From positions 1 to 34,977 of the forward strand of contig CAAEWE010000049.1 of NCBI GenBank assembly GCA_900759665.1: 34,977 nt of DNA, in the 5' to 3' direction. The position numbers were made by a program, and so were the translations under genes. This DNA comes from Lachnospiraceae bacterium (GTDB lineage Bacteria; Bacillota; Clostridia; Lachnospirales; Lachnospiraceae). Within the stretch, counting starts at the first letter, position 1. Each line of letters opens with the position of its first letter. Of the stretch, positions 15,561 through 23,394 are shown piece after piece. The notes below the pieces were generated by a model that saw nothing but the letters and a program-made list of their open reading frames with translations, was not told where the DNA came from and did no database searches.

Positions 15561-16277
15561 TCACACATGGATCCTGCATATTTTTTCGCTTAACAAATAA
15601 GCTGTGATATATATCAGCAAAAAGAAACTCATTATCGTACGCCCCCATATACCGCCATAAAAACAGTCAAGAAACCCCGGAGAACAGATCCAAAAATAAA
15701 GTATCATACCTAGAGGTACTATATTCATAATGCGTCCCTCCATCTGTTTTCCGGCAATCAGAGTACGAATTTCCCTGCTCACTTCAATCTTTTCTCCAAT
15801 CCTCTCCGCAGCAGACCGGGTAATAGATACCAGATTACCACCGGATCTCCTTGCCGTACGAAATATCTCCGCAAAACACTGAATGTCCTCCACCCCCGTT
15901 CTAACTGCAAATTCATCCATCACACTCTCAACAGGTCTGTTCATATGCAGTTGTTCCAGCATAACCTGAAATTCCCAACATAGCGGCGACTCCCTTCCAT
16001 ACAGTACGATCAGATCTCTGCGGCTTTCTTCGATGGCATTTTCTATGGAATATCCGGCATTCAGAGCTGCCGCGATTCCCTGAAGCCCTTCCTTAAATTC
16101 CAGATTTAACTGCCATTTTCTTTCCTCCTCCCACTTTCTTTTCAAACGCCGGTATTGCAGACAGCCCAACGGCAATCCCACACAAATCACCCACCATATA
16201 TTCCGGTAAAATAAAACCAGCAGCACGATCAGCGATATTCCGGAGCGAATGCTCTCCAGCCATTCCTTATGATTCAT
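15561..16277 (-). CDS. tadB: TadB-like inner platform protein
   Basis: This 238-residue protein is a type II secretion F-domain protein. Membrane segments lie near 14-40 and, at the C-terminus, near 180-230. Between them is the typical cytoplasmic helical bundle, with FKEGLQGIAAALNAGYSIENAIEE and FAEIFRTARRSGGNLVSITRSAAERI. The start at MNHKEW is set by AAAGGAG 10 nt upstream. It overlaps the tadA stop by 11 bp, so translation is coupled to the ATPase. It should form the platform with the TadC-like protein. Confidence 0.85.
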   Translation of the reverse strand: MNHKEWLESIRSGISLIVLLVLFYRNIWWVICVGLPLGCLQYRRLKRKWEEERKWQLNLEFKEGLQGIAAALNAGYSIENAIEESRRDLIVLYGRESPLCWEFQVMLEQLHMNRPVESVMDEFAVRTGVEDIQCFAEIFRTARRSGGNLVSITRSAAERIGEKIEVSREIRTLIAGKQMEGRIMNIVPLGMILYFWICSPGFLDCFYGGIWGRTIMSFFLLIYITAYLLSEKICRIHV

Positions 16278-17514
16278 CCTTGACCGTCTCCTTTCCCGCC
16301 ATAACAAGCTTTCCCCTGTTTTGAAGCAGATTTCCTGTTGCCATAAGTCTGCCTTCTACATGCTCCCCGGTACTTCCCTTCGTTTCCTGAAACCGGTATA
16401 ATGGACGCAGCACAATTTCTCCCTTTTCCATACCACAGACCTCATCAATCTCTAAAACCTTTCTGGATTTATCACGCAGCCTACCAAGCTGTACCACAAT
16501 CTCTATTGCCGAAGCAATCTGACTGCGGACCGCCGGAAGCGGAATATCCATTCCCGTGAGTACTAATGTTTCCAACCGTCGCAGCATATCTGCCGGACTG
16601 TTTGCGTGACCGGTGGATATGCTGCCGTCATGACCGGTATTCATAGCACTTAAAAGCTCGATCACCGCTGCATCACGGATCTCTCCAATAATGATCCTGT
16701 CCGGTCGCTGCCGTAATGCCGAACGCACCAGATCTCGAATCGTAATTTCATTTTTCCCTTCCAGATTTGCATTCCGAGTCTCCATACGTACCAGATTTGC
16801 AATATTCCGGATCTGGAGCTCTGCGGAATCCTCTATTGTAATGATTCTTTCCGTTGATGGAATAAAATTTGACAATGCATTTAGAAATGTCGTCTTTCCA
16901 CTTCCGGTGCCGCCACTGATAAATATGTTATACCGTGCTTCTACCAGCATCTGCAGGAAACCAGCCGCTTCCCGGGTAATACTGCCCAGCTCCATAAGCT
17001 TGTCCATATGAAAGGGCGTTTCCGGAAATCTCCGGATCGTCATGACAGGTCCATCCAGGGCTATGGGCGGCAAAACAACATTTACTCTGGATCCATCCAT
17101 CAGACGCACATCCACAATCGGTGACGCTTCATTAACTACCCGGTTTACCTTAGACACAATCTGCTGGATCACGTTCTCCAGCTTGGCACGATCCGGAAAT
17201 TTCATGCCGGAGTCTGACAGCTTTCCATCTTTTTCGATAAATATATGATCCGGACCATTGATCATGATCTCTGTGATATCCGGATCTTCCAAAAGCTCCT
17301 GCAGAACATCATAACGTCGTATAGAATTAAATATTTTTTTTACAAGCTCCATCTTTTCCTCAATGGACAGACATTCCGCCTGTCCATGTTTTAGGACACG
17401 TACTTCTATTTCATCATGCATTTCCTCATCAGAAAGACTGACTCCCTGCTCCAATTCCAACAAAAGTTCCTCCTGTATCTCCTGCTGAATCCGTTCCAAT
17501 CGGTTCTTCCTCAT
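16267..17514 (-). CDS. tadA: TadA/CpaF-type secretion ATPase
   Basis: This 415-residue hexameric ATPase powers pilus assembly. Seen in sequence: an N-terminal charged domain, DPDITEIMINGP (77-88), Walker A GGTGSGKT (201-208), the Asp-box region ITIEDSAELQI (225-235), Walker B RIIIGEIR (273-280), and the His box GHDGSISTGHA (294-304). All residues needed for ATP hydrolysis look intact. The start at MRKNRL is preceded by GGGAGGGG and lies 10 bp after the TadZ-like gene; the downstream tadB overlaps by 11 bp. The single ATPase implies one fibre type from this operon. Confidence 0.93.
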   Translation of the reverse strand: MRKNRLERIQQEIQEELLLELEQGVSLSDEEMHDEIEVRVLKHGQAECLSIEEKMELVKKIFNSIRRYDVLQELLEDPDITEIMINGPDHIFIEKDGKLSDSGMKFPDRAKLENVIQQIVSKVNRVVNEASPIVDVRLMDGSRVNVVLPPIALDGPVMTIRRFPETPFHMDKLMELGSITREAAGFLQMLVEARYNIFISGGTGSGKTTFLNALSNFIPSTERIITIEDSAELQIRNIANLVRMETRNANLEGKNEITIRDLVRSALRQRPDRIIIGEIRDAAVIELLSAMNTGHDGSISTGHANSPADMLRRLETLVLTGMDIPLPAVRSQIASAIEIVVQLGRLRDKSRKVLEIDEVCGMEKGEIVLRPLYRFQETKGSTGEHVEGRLMATGNLLQNRGKLVMAGKETVKDES

Positions 17515-17524
17515 ATCCCCTCCC

Positions 17525-18439
17525 TTACACTGCAACATAATGAATGTTTTCGATCACATCCTCAAGCCCCTCCCGCAACAACAGTCTCTCCAAGGCATTT
17601 TTCTGATTTTCCTCCCAAAGGCTCTGTGCTTTAGGAATGTATATTCCATCGCAGCAATACAGCAGATAGAGCGATGCATCCGTCAGAAAACCCACATCAA
17701 AAACAACTCTTCCATAACTTGTCTCATTGGCAAGCATTGCTAACAGCCTGTCCACATCATCTCTGCAGATACTGTAAAGATCACGAAAATCCTCTACCGG
17801 TCCAATGTAATCCATATTCTCCCATTGCATCAGCAGATTTTTCAGTTTCAAAGCCAGCTTCTCATTCCGCTGTTTCAGATAAAAGATCAGTTCTGACAGT
17901 CCGCGGTACTCCTCCTGTCCGGGACGGCTCTTATTCCGGGACAATCCGCTCAGAATTTCCATATTGACAAAAAGACTCTTTTTTTCTTCCTCTTCTTTGT
18001 CCGGACAAATCCGCTGTACCGGAAAGTTTGCTCCATACGGCCGGTAGATTCCCAAAAATTCCGTCTGTCCATGCCTGATATTCACTGCACCCGGGATCTC
18101 TTTTTCTGTCCCCTCCAATATCCGGAATATTTCTTTCAAAATGTTTTCTGCCGACTGATATTTAAAAATCAACGGATAATCCTCCCCGCCTTCTGACATG
18201 CAATTTCCCTCTGACATGATCACTAGGTGCTTTGCCCGATCCAGATGCTGAAGCTCCGTACGGTCAACATCCTGTCCCAAAAGAAGGACATCCGGATTTC
18301 TATCTTTTAAAAAAAGATTCAGGCTTTCCGATTTTGTAAAAAGTCTGCTGTCCAGCAAAAAATTCTTTTTTCCAAGATAGTCAGCCAATGATTTCATATA
18401 TCCCTGTGTGTCGTATAACGCAACAAGTAATTTATTCAA
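17525..18439 (-). CDS. TadZ/CpaE-like protein without a Walker A motif
   Basis: This 304-residue protein starts with a receiver-like domain (LLVALYDTQGYMKSLADYL ... PDVLLLGQDV) and continues with a ParA/MinD-like fold. The expected P-loop site (GxxGxGKT) reads LGIYRPYGANFPVQR, so it has no Walker A lysine. Later TadZ-like landmarks remain: FVNMEILSGL, GLSELIFYLKQ and YGRVVFDVGFL. In Tad systems TadZ helps to place the machine at a cell pole. The start is probably TTG at 18439, with AGGGGGG 5 nt upstream; an in-frame ATG at 18472 has no ribosome site. It lies between the first peptidase and tadA. Confidence 0.72.
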   Translation of the reverse strand: MNKLLVALYDTQGYMKSLADYLGKKNFLLDSRLFTKSESLNLFLKDRNPDVLLLGQDVDRTELQHLDRAKHLVIMSEGNCMSEGGEDYPLIFKYQSAENILKEIFRILEGTEKEIPGAVNIRHGQTEFLGIYRPYGANFPVQRICPDKEEEEKKSLFVNMEILSGLSRNKSRPGQEEYRGLSELIFYLKQRNEKLALKLKNLLMQWENMDYIGPVEDFRDLYSICRDDVDRLLAMLANETSYGRVVFDVGFLTDASLYLLYCCDGIYIPKAQSLWEENQKNALERLLLREGLEDVIENIHYVAV

Positions 18440-18489
18440 ATAATCCCCCCTGTCTCTATACGAATAGATCATGCAGCGAATTCCGGAAG

Positions 18490-19020
18490 TTATATCTTTA
18501 TAAAATCACATTGGCCGGATAATGACAGACGCAAAATCACAATATAATACGCCATTGCCACAACCGGTGCCAAAGGAATTGTCATTTCCCTTCCATCCCT
18601 CACCGCATCGTAGTATATTTCTTTTTGACCGGAAATCACATAATGAAACAAATAACAGATCCGATTTGCAAAAAGATGCTTTCTCAGCATATGAATCAAC
18701 GAGAATGCTGCAGCCAGAACCGCAAATACGATTCCGGTCTGCATCCAGACTTCCACCCCATACATACCGCCTATCACCGATAAAAGTTTGATATCCCCGG
18801 CTCCCATTCCCCGGATACAATATAGTGGCATCAAAACAATGATCCCCATCATGATACAAAAAATACCGGCTCCCATTCCGGCAATTCCCTGTCCATACAA
18901 ACGGCAGACCAGAGCCGACAGCCACCCTGCCAGGACCAGATCATTGGGTATCTGATAATCCTGCAGATCGCTGATAGAACTCAATGTCAACAAAATTGTC
19001 ATTGCTGCATAGTCGATCAC
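18490..19020 (-). CDS. Prepilin peptidase, A24 family (CpaA/TadV), first gene of the Tad operon
   Basis: This 176-residue protein has about five membrane segments and both aspartates of A24 prepilin peptidases: SSISDLQDYQIPN and the canonical GAGDIKLLSVIGG. It should cut the leader from Flp and the TadE-like proteins. The start is GTG at 19020, with AAAGGAGG 4 nt upstream. An in-frame ATG at 19083 is ruled out because it lies upstream of the strong promoter. The operon has a second, shorter A24 peptidase. Confidence 0.85.
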   Translation of the reverse strand: MIDYAAMTILLTLSSISDLQDYQIPNDLVLAGWLSALVCRLYGQGIAGMGAGIFCIMMGIIVLMPLYCIRGMGAGDIKLLSVIGGMYGVEVWMQTGIVFAVLAAAFSLIHMLRKHLFANRICYLFHYVISGQKEIYYDAVRDGREMTIPLAPVVAMAYYIVILRLSLSGQCDFIKI

Positions 19021-19042
19021 ACCACCTCCTTTCGCTGTGGTG
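19016..19042 (-). promoter_or_regulatory. Leader hairpin covering the GTG start of the Tad operon
   Basis: In RNA, CACCAC near the predicted 5' end can pair with GTGGTG, which contains the GTG start codon, leaving the AAAGGAG ribosome site in the loop. The hairpin is only about 6 bp, so it would be a weak brake on translation. This is an inference from sequence. Confidence 0.35.
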
Positions 19043-19048
19043 ACGCCA

Positions 19049-19077
19049 ACTATAGCACCCCTTTCCCACCATGTCAA
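19049..19077 (-). promoter_or_regulatory. Promoter of the Tad operon
   Basis: TTGACA (19072-19077), a 17-bp spacer and TATAGT (19049-19054) on the minus strand form a near-consensus housekeeping promoter. The first peptidase GTG lies 28 bp past the -10 element. It sits between bofA and the first Tad gene, so the operon need not depend on bofA transcription. Confidence 0.8.
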
Positions 19078-19110
19078 ATACATGATTTTCGTGCACTTTT
19101 TCCAAAATTA

Positions 19111-19374
19111 TCAGCCACGAATTGTGAAAAATAACTGTAATATATATAATCCCGCCACGCCGCTTATCCCCAAAAGTGTAGAAACACACACTGTAATTTC
19201 GTTAATTTTGACGGCAATATTTCCGCCAAAATACCGGATCAAATCATTACACAAATAGACACAGATCAAGCAAAACAGGCATCTTATGGCCGCATTCATG
19301 ATCACCCTTCCCATGTTTCTCCACATACAAATTAAGAACATAATAACCAAAACACAAAATGCCGCTTTGTACAA
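19111..19374 (-). CDS. BofA-like membrane protein (pro-sigma-K processing inhibitor family)
   Basis: This 87-residue protein has two to three membrane segments and the BofA-type ending IAVKINEITVCVSTLLGISGVAGLYILQLFF, which matches the family's 'PxN..T....gxLGiPGv..L' pattern apart from a few positions. In B. subtilis BofA holds back SpoIVFB during sporulation. The start is TTG at 19374, with GGGAGG 8 nt upstream. Divergent from it is a yaaL-like gene; these two families are also neighbours in B. subtilis (yaaL-bofA), which supports both calls. The Tad promoter begins 34 bp beyond its stop. Confidence 0.7.
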   Translation of the reverse strand: MYKAAFCVLVIMFLICMWRNMGRVIMNAAIRCLFCLICVYLCNDLIRYFGGNIAVKINEITVCVSTLLGISGVAGLYILQLFFTIRG

Positions 19375-19657
19375 TGCAATTTCCTCCCATCTGCCGTTTC
19401 TGACACGACATCTCTCATATTTTTTCGTTTCCGACTGTCACATAGAAACAAAAGCACACAAGTCCACTTCTGTTTCTTCACTGTAAAATATATGCACGTC
19501 CCGACCCCATATGACCGATCCTGTCACAATACGAAACCAAAAATTTTATAAAACACAGGGCAGACCGCGTATATTTTTAATGAAGCATGTCTATACTTAA
19601 CATATAATATGATGCAAGGGACAAAAACAGATAACACTAACAGAAATGAGGATGATT
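19375..19657. other. Intergenic region between bofA-like and yaaL-like genes
   Basis: This 283-bp AT-rich gap divides two divergent genes. A TATAAT at 19603-19608 may be the -10 element for yaaL, but its -35 region is poor. I see no convincing promoter for bofA and no repeat or RNA element. Confidence 0.4.
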
Positions 19658-19960
19658 ATGATTCAATTAATATGGAAAAACAAAAAGAAAACCCCTCCGA
19701 AACGAAAGGATTTTCTCAAAAAAGCGATCAAAGACTGCCAGCAGGCCATCAACGATGCCTGGCTGGGACTACAGAACACCAACGAACCCGATCTCATTGA
19801 CCGCTATATATATGAAATGAACGCCGCAAATGTGCGCTATCGTTTTTTGTTAAAGGAAATGCAGGAGCTTGCTGCTGCCGAAGAATTATCCGGCGTTCCA
19901 AGCATTTCCCCTACAAATCTCGAAACCGAAACCTCCTTGCTGAACCGCTCCTTTAAATAA
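19658..19960 (+). CDS. YaaL-like protein (DUF2508)
   Basis: This 100-residue protein matches DUF2508/YaaL: a basic N-terminus (KNKKKTPPKRKDFLKKAI), then EPDLIDRYIYEMNAANVRYRFLLKEMQEL, the family core. Its function is unknown in general. The start at 19658 is set by GAGGA 6 nt upstream; two in-frame ATGs just before it lack sites. The last 41 codons overlap the end of the helicase gene on the other strand, and this tail is beyond the conserved core, so the gene may have been extended at its 3' end. Confidence 0.8.
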   Translation: MIQLIWKNKKKTPPKRKDFLKKAIKDCQQAINDAWLGLQNTNEPDLIDRYIYEMNAANVRYRFLLKEMQELAAAEELSGVPSISPTNLETETSLLNRSFK

Positions 19961-21741
19961 TAAATATGAAGATGCGATTTCGCCCGGGTCATTGCCACAT
20001 AAAACATCCGGCGCTCCTCCTCGATATCCTCTGTAAGCACTGCCTTATTGTATGGCGTGACCCCCTCATTGACATCCGGAATAAAGACACATTCAAACTC
20101 CAGACCTTTTGAACCGTGCATGGTCATAAGCATCACTGCATCCTCCGGCTGTCCATTGTCCGTCTGTCGGCTTTTTTTGCTCTGTTTTTTCAGTTCCTCA
20201 CCATAGCTGCGGATGTATTCAAACCACTCATCAAAATCTTTAAATCCCTTGGATGCCTCCTGCAGCTCGTCCAGAATTTCGTACATATCTGCCGCACGGA
20301 TTCCCCGATACTCCGCATATTCCTGGATATAATCGTCATATCCCACGCCCCGGCGGATAAAATTGACCGCCGCATAGGGACGCATATCTGCGATCAGCCC
20401 CAGATCTGCCCGGAGATTGACGATCCGGTCCACCATCCAGTCTTTATCCTCATAAAAAAGCTCCAGCTCCTTCAGATCAATATAAGGCTCCGTCAATGCG
20501 TTCCTGTGGACATAACGCTTCGGCCGGTTAATGATCCGCAAAATATTTGCCCGCTCCCGGTTGCCCATTGCCACCCGGATATACGTCAGAATATCCCGCA
20601 CGATCCAGTGATCATAGAGATTTGGCACCATTTCCTTCATCACAAAAGGAATATTGTACTCCTTCAGCTTGGCACTGATGGCTCTCGCCTGCGTATTGGT
20701 GCGGAAAAGCACCGCCATCTCCCGGTACGGGATCTTTTGATGACGGTACGAAAGGATCTCCTCCCGGATCTTCTCATTCTGCTCGGTCATGCCCTGAAAT
20801 TCCTGCACGCATACCGCAGAACCCGTTGCAAAATCTTCCTCCGTCCCCACGATCTTTTTTGCCAGACGATTCTTATTATGTCCGATCACACGTCCCGCCA
20901 GGGCAATGATCTCGCCTTTGCTCCTATAATTTACATTCAGTTTGCATACTTCTGGTGAATATTCCTTCACAAAGCTCTGCATGATATCCGGTCTGGCCCC
21001 ACGAAATCCGTAGATCGACTGGTCATCATCCCCCACAATAAACAGATTATTGTGAGGCTGCGCCAACAGCCTGACCACGTCATACTGCACCTGATTGATA
21101 TCCTGAAACTCATCAATGAGAATATACGGAAACTGTCTCTGCCACATCTGACGGATGTCCGGACGCTGATCCAGAAGCTCATAGCAGTATACAAGCATAT
21201 CATCAAAATCCAGAAGCCGTTTTCTCGCAAGACCATTCTGATATTTCTCGTAGATCCGCCGGAAGGTATCCCCCGGACAATTCGGAGAATAATAATGCGC
21301 CAGATCCATCCGACCACCTTTCACCCGGCTGATCTCGGAACCGAGGTCATTCAGGAATTCATTTTCATCCTGTATCTCAATGTCCGTCTCGTCCACAATC
21401 TCCTTCAGAAGCTGACGCCTCATGTCCTCCCGGATAATATTGCTTGCCTTATAATGATATGCGTGTTTCAAGATCGTGAAAAAAATAGAATGAAATGTAC
21501 TAAAAGAAACCGGTGCACTATATGCCGGTGCCATCTGACGGTAACGTTCCCGCATCTCCACCGCCGCTGCCTTTGTAAATGTAATCACTAAGATATTCGA
21601 GGGATCAACTCCCTTTTCCTCTATTAAAAAACGGACCCGGTGGGTAATGACTCTGGTTTTGCCAGAGCCCGGACCCGCCAGGACCATCATCGGCCCCTCG
21701 AAATGAGAGACCGCTTTTTTCTGTGCATCATTTAACTCCAT
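19837..21741 (-). CDS. UvrD/Rep-family ATP-dependent DNA helicase
   Basis: This 634-residue superfamily 1A helicase has motif I AGPGSGKT (22-29), motif II LIDEFQDIN, motif III VGDDDQSIYGFRGA, motif IV LNVNYRS, motif V MTMHGSKGLEFECVFI and motif VI EEERRMFYVAMTRAK. It unwinds DNA with 3'-5' polarity in repair or replication restart. At 634 residues it is shorter than PcrA/UvrD (about 720-740) and lacks most of the C-terminal extension. The start at MELNDAQ is preceded by AAAGG and lies 10 bp after the gltX stop, so the two genes are probably cotranscribed. Its 3' end overlaps the yaaL-like gene by 124 bp. Confidence 0.92.
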   Translation of the reverse strand: MELNDAQKKAVSHFEGPMMVLAGPGSGKTRVITHRVRFLIEEKGVDPSNILVITFTKAAAVEMRERYRQMAPAYSAPVSFSTFHSIFFTILKHAYHYKASNIIREDMRRQLLKEIVDETDIEIQDENEFLNDLGSEISRVKGGRMDLAHYYSPNCPGDTFRRIYEKYQNGLARKRLLDFDDMLVYCYELLDQRPDIRQMWQRQFPYILIDEFQDINQVQYDVVRLLAQPHNNLFIVGDDDQSIYGFRGARPDIMQSFVKEYSPEVCKLNVNYRSKGEIIALAGRVIGHNKNRLAKKIVGTEEDFATGSAVCVQEFQGMTEQNEKIREEILSYRHQKIPYREMAVLFRTNTQARAISAKLKEYNIPFVMKEMVPNLYDHWIVRDILTYIRVAMGNRERANILRIINRPKRYVHRNALTEPYIDLKELELFYEDKDWMVDRIVNLRADLGLIADMRPYAAVNFIRRGVGYDDYIQEYAEYRGIRAADMYEILDELQEASKGFKDFDEWFEYIRSYGEELKKQSKKSRQTDNGQPEDAVMLMTMHGSKGLEFECVFIPDVNEGVTPYNKAVLTEDIEEERRMFYVAMTRAKSHLHIYYLKERFSKEVSVSRFVGEMLGTPDNSSAAASSCISFNKKR

Positions 21742-21751
21742 ATACGCCTTT

Positions 21752-23203
21752 CTATGCTTCCAACAACTCGATACCCTTCTTGATACGGGCAATCGTCTCG
21801 TCCTTGCCAATGATCTCGATGATCTCGTATGCACCGCCCGGTGTCATCTGTTTGCCGGAAACTGCTGTACGAAGAGGCCACAGACATACGCCGTTCTTGA
21901 TCTCCTTCTCTGCAATATACGCCTTGCAGACAGCCTCGATCCCATCATGGCTGTAATCCTCAAGCTGCTCCAGACGCGGCAGCATATCCTTTAATACTGC
22001 CAAAGAATTCTCGCTGTTGGTCTTCATTTTCTTGTGTGTATACATTGCAATATCGTACTCCGGAAGCTCCTCAAAGAAGTCAATCTTCTCCTTGATATCC
22101 GGGAATATCTCAATACGTGTCTTAACCAGATCGGCAATCTTTTTAAGATCGTAATCCTTTGTGATCACCTCTTTGATCACAGGAAGCGCATGCTCATAAT
22201 ATGCCTCATCATCCATCGCTTTGATATACTCACCATTCATCCATTTGAGCTTTACAATATCAAAGACTGCCGGTGATTTGCTGATATGGTGGTAGTCAAA
22301 ATTCTCTACCAGCTCCTCCAGACTGAAAATCTCACGATTGTCTGTCGGACTCCATCCCAGAAGGGCCACATAATTTACAACTGCCTCAGACAAAAATCCC
22401 TGCTCGATCAGATCCTCATAGGAAGAGTGACCGCTTCGCTTACTGAGCTTCTGGTGCTCCTCATTGGTGATCAGCGGACAATGGATATATTTTGGCTCCT
22501 CCCATCCGAATGCCTGATAAAGTCTGGTATATTTCGGTGCAGAGGAAAGATACTCATTACCACGTACTACATGTGTAATCCCCATCAGATGATCGTCAAT
22601 AACATTGGCAAAATTGTAAGTTGGATATCCGTCTGATTTGATCAGGATCATATCATCCAGCTCCTCATTTGGCTGGGAAATATCTCCGTAAATCTCATCA
22701 TGAAATGTAGTCACGCCCTCATTTGGTACATTGGCACGGATGACATAAGGCTTTCCCGCTGCCAGATTCGCCTCGATCTCCTCCTTTGACAGGTGGAGAC
22801 AATGCTTATCGTATACAATGATCTCCTTGCCACCGATATTCTGCTTGAGAGACTCCAGACGCTCCTTATCGCAGAAGCAGTAATATGCCTCGCCCTTCTC
22901 GATCAGCTCCTTAGCGTATTTCATATAAAGACCGCTCTTGCATCGCTCGCTCTGAATATACGGTCCATAGCCGCCATCCTTGTCCGGACCCTCGTCATGC
23001 TTAAGACCTGTCTTTTCCAGTGTACGGTAAATAATCTCCAGTGCCTCGTCAAAGAAACGCTCCTGATCAGTATCTTCTATTCTAAGCACAAAATCGCCGC
23101 CCTCATGCTTTGCGATCAAATATGTGTATAATGCTGTTCTCAAATTTCCCACATGCATTCTGCCTGTCGGGCTTGGCGCAAATCTTGTTCTAACCTTGCT
23201 CAT
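21752..23203 (-). CDS. gltX: Glutamyl-tRNA synthetase
   Basis: This 483-residue class I aminoacyl-tRNA synthetase charges tRNA-Glu. The first motif (HIGH equivalent) is FAPSPTGRMHVGNLRTAL near residues 8-25, and the KMSKS equivalent is HQKLSKRSG. Length is typical for bacterial GluRS. The start at MSKVRT is set by GGAGG 8 nt upstream. A 14-codon upstream frame with its own ribosome site ends on the gltX start codon. The helicase gene follows in the same direction. Confidence 0.96.
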   Translation of the reverse strand: MSKVRTRFAPSPTGRMHVGNLRTALYTYLIAKHEGGDFVLRIEDTDQERFFDEALEIIYRTLEKTGLKHDEGPDKDGGYGPYIQSERCKSGLYMKYAKELIEKGEAYYCFCDKERLESLKQNIGGKEIIVYDKHCLHLSKEEIEANLAAGKPYVIRANVPNEGVTTFHDEIYGDISQPNEELDDMILIKSDGYPTYNFANVIDDHLMGITHVVRGNEYLSSAPKYTRLYQAFGWEEPKYIHCPLITNEEHQKLSKRSGHSSYEDLIEQGFLSEAVVNYVALLGWSPTDNREIFSLEELVENFDYHHISKSPAVFDIVKLKWMNGEYIKAMDDEAYYEHALPVIKEVITKDYDLKKIADLVKTRIEIFPDIKEKIDFFEELPEYDIAMYTHKKMKTNSENSLAVLKDMLPRLEQLEDYSHDGIEAVCKAYIAEKEIKNGVCLWPLRTAVSGKQMTPGGAYEIIEIIGKDETIARIKKGIELLEA

Positions 23204-23244
23204 CTCACAATCCTCCACTTTTTCATTCTCTGTCTGTTATCCAT
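23200..23244 (-). CDS. Small upstream reading frame (14 residues) coupled to gltX
   Basis: The frame encodes MDNRQRMKKWRIVR and starts at an ATG with AGGAG 5 nt upstream. Its TGA stop overlaps the gltX ATG (ATGA). The peptide is rich in Arg and Lys. It may be a leader whose translation opens the gltX start, since the gltX ribosome site lies inside it. It carries no Glu codons, so classic Glu-starvation attenuation is unlikely. No known leader family is recognised. Confidence 0.45.
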   Translation of the reverse strand: MDNRQRMKKWRIVR

Positions 23245-23281
23245 GATTTCTCCTGCCGGTTCGACAAAACCGCTGTCAGTG

Positions 23282-23322
23282 GCAAAAGAAAATCTCCGTC
23301 CAAAAAACTCTGGACAGAGATT
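23282..23322 (-). terminator. Hairpin and T-tract between the sirtuin gene and gltX
   Basis: An 11-bp stem (arms 23291-23301 and 23312-23322, one G-U) with a 10-nt loop is followed on the minus strand by TTTTCTTTTG. It should end transcription from the sirtuin gene, whose stop is about 75 bp upstream. The gltX promoter lies directly beside it. Confidence 0.7.
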
Positions 23323-23323
23323 A

Positions 23324-23352
23324 ATTGTAAACCGTTTTCGCTTGTTTTGCAA
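23324..23352 (-). promoter_or_regulatory. Promoter of gltX
   Basis: TTGCAA (23347-23352), a 17-bp spacer and TACAAT (23324-23329) on the minus strand. The predicted start point falls inside the first arm of the adjoining terminator-like hairpin, so promoter and terminator overlap. Confidence 0.55.
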
Positions 23353-23394
23353 CCTTCCAGGCTCTGAATTCTTTCGAAATTTAAATTAAACTTT

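Noticed and set aside
20116..20958. 280-codon plus-strand frame opposite the helicase
   Set aside because: It is the antisense of a well-supported UvrD-family gene and has no recognisable domain or start signal.
21742..21834. Longer helicase N-terminus beginning MHTRSSRSL
   Set aside because: It overlaps the end of gltX, is Arg/Ser-rich noise, and a proper ribosome site precedes the internal MELNDAQ start.
23204..23394. T-box or other known riboswitch before gltX
   Set aside because: I find no T-box sequence, specifier loop or antiterminator; only a hairpin/T-tract and a small frame.
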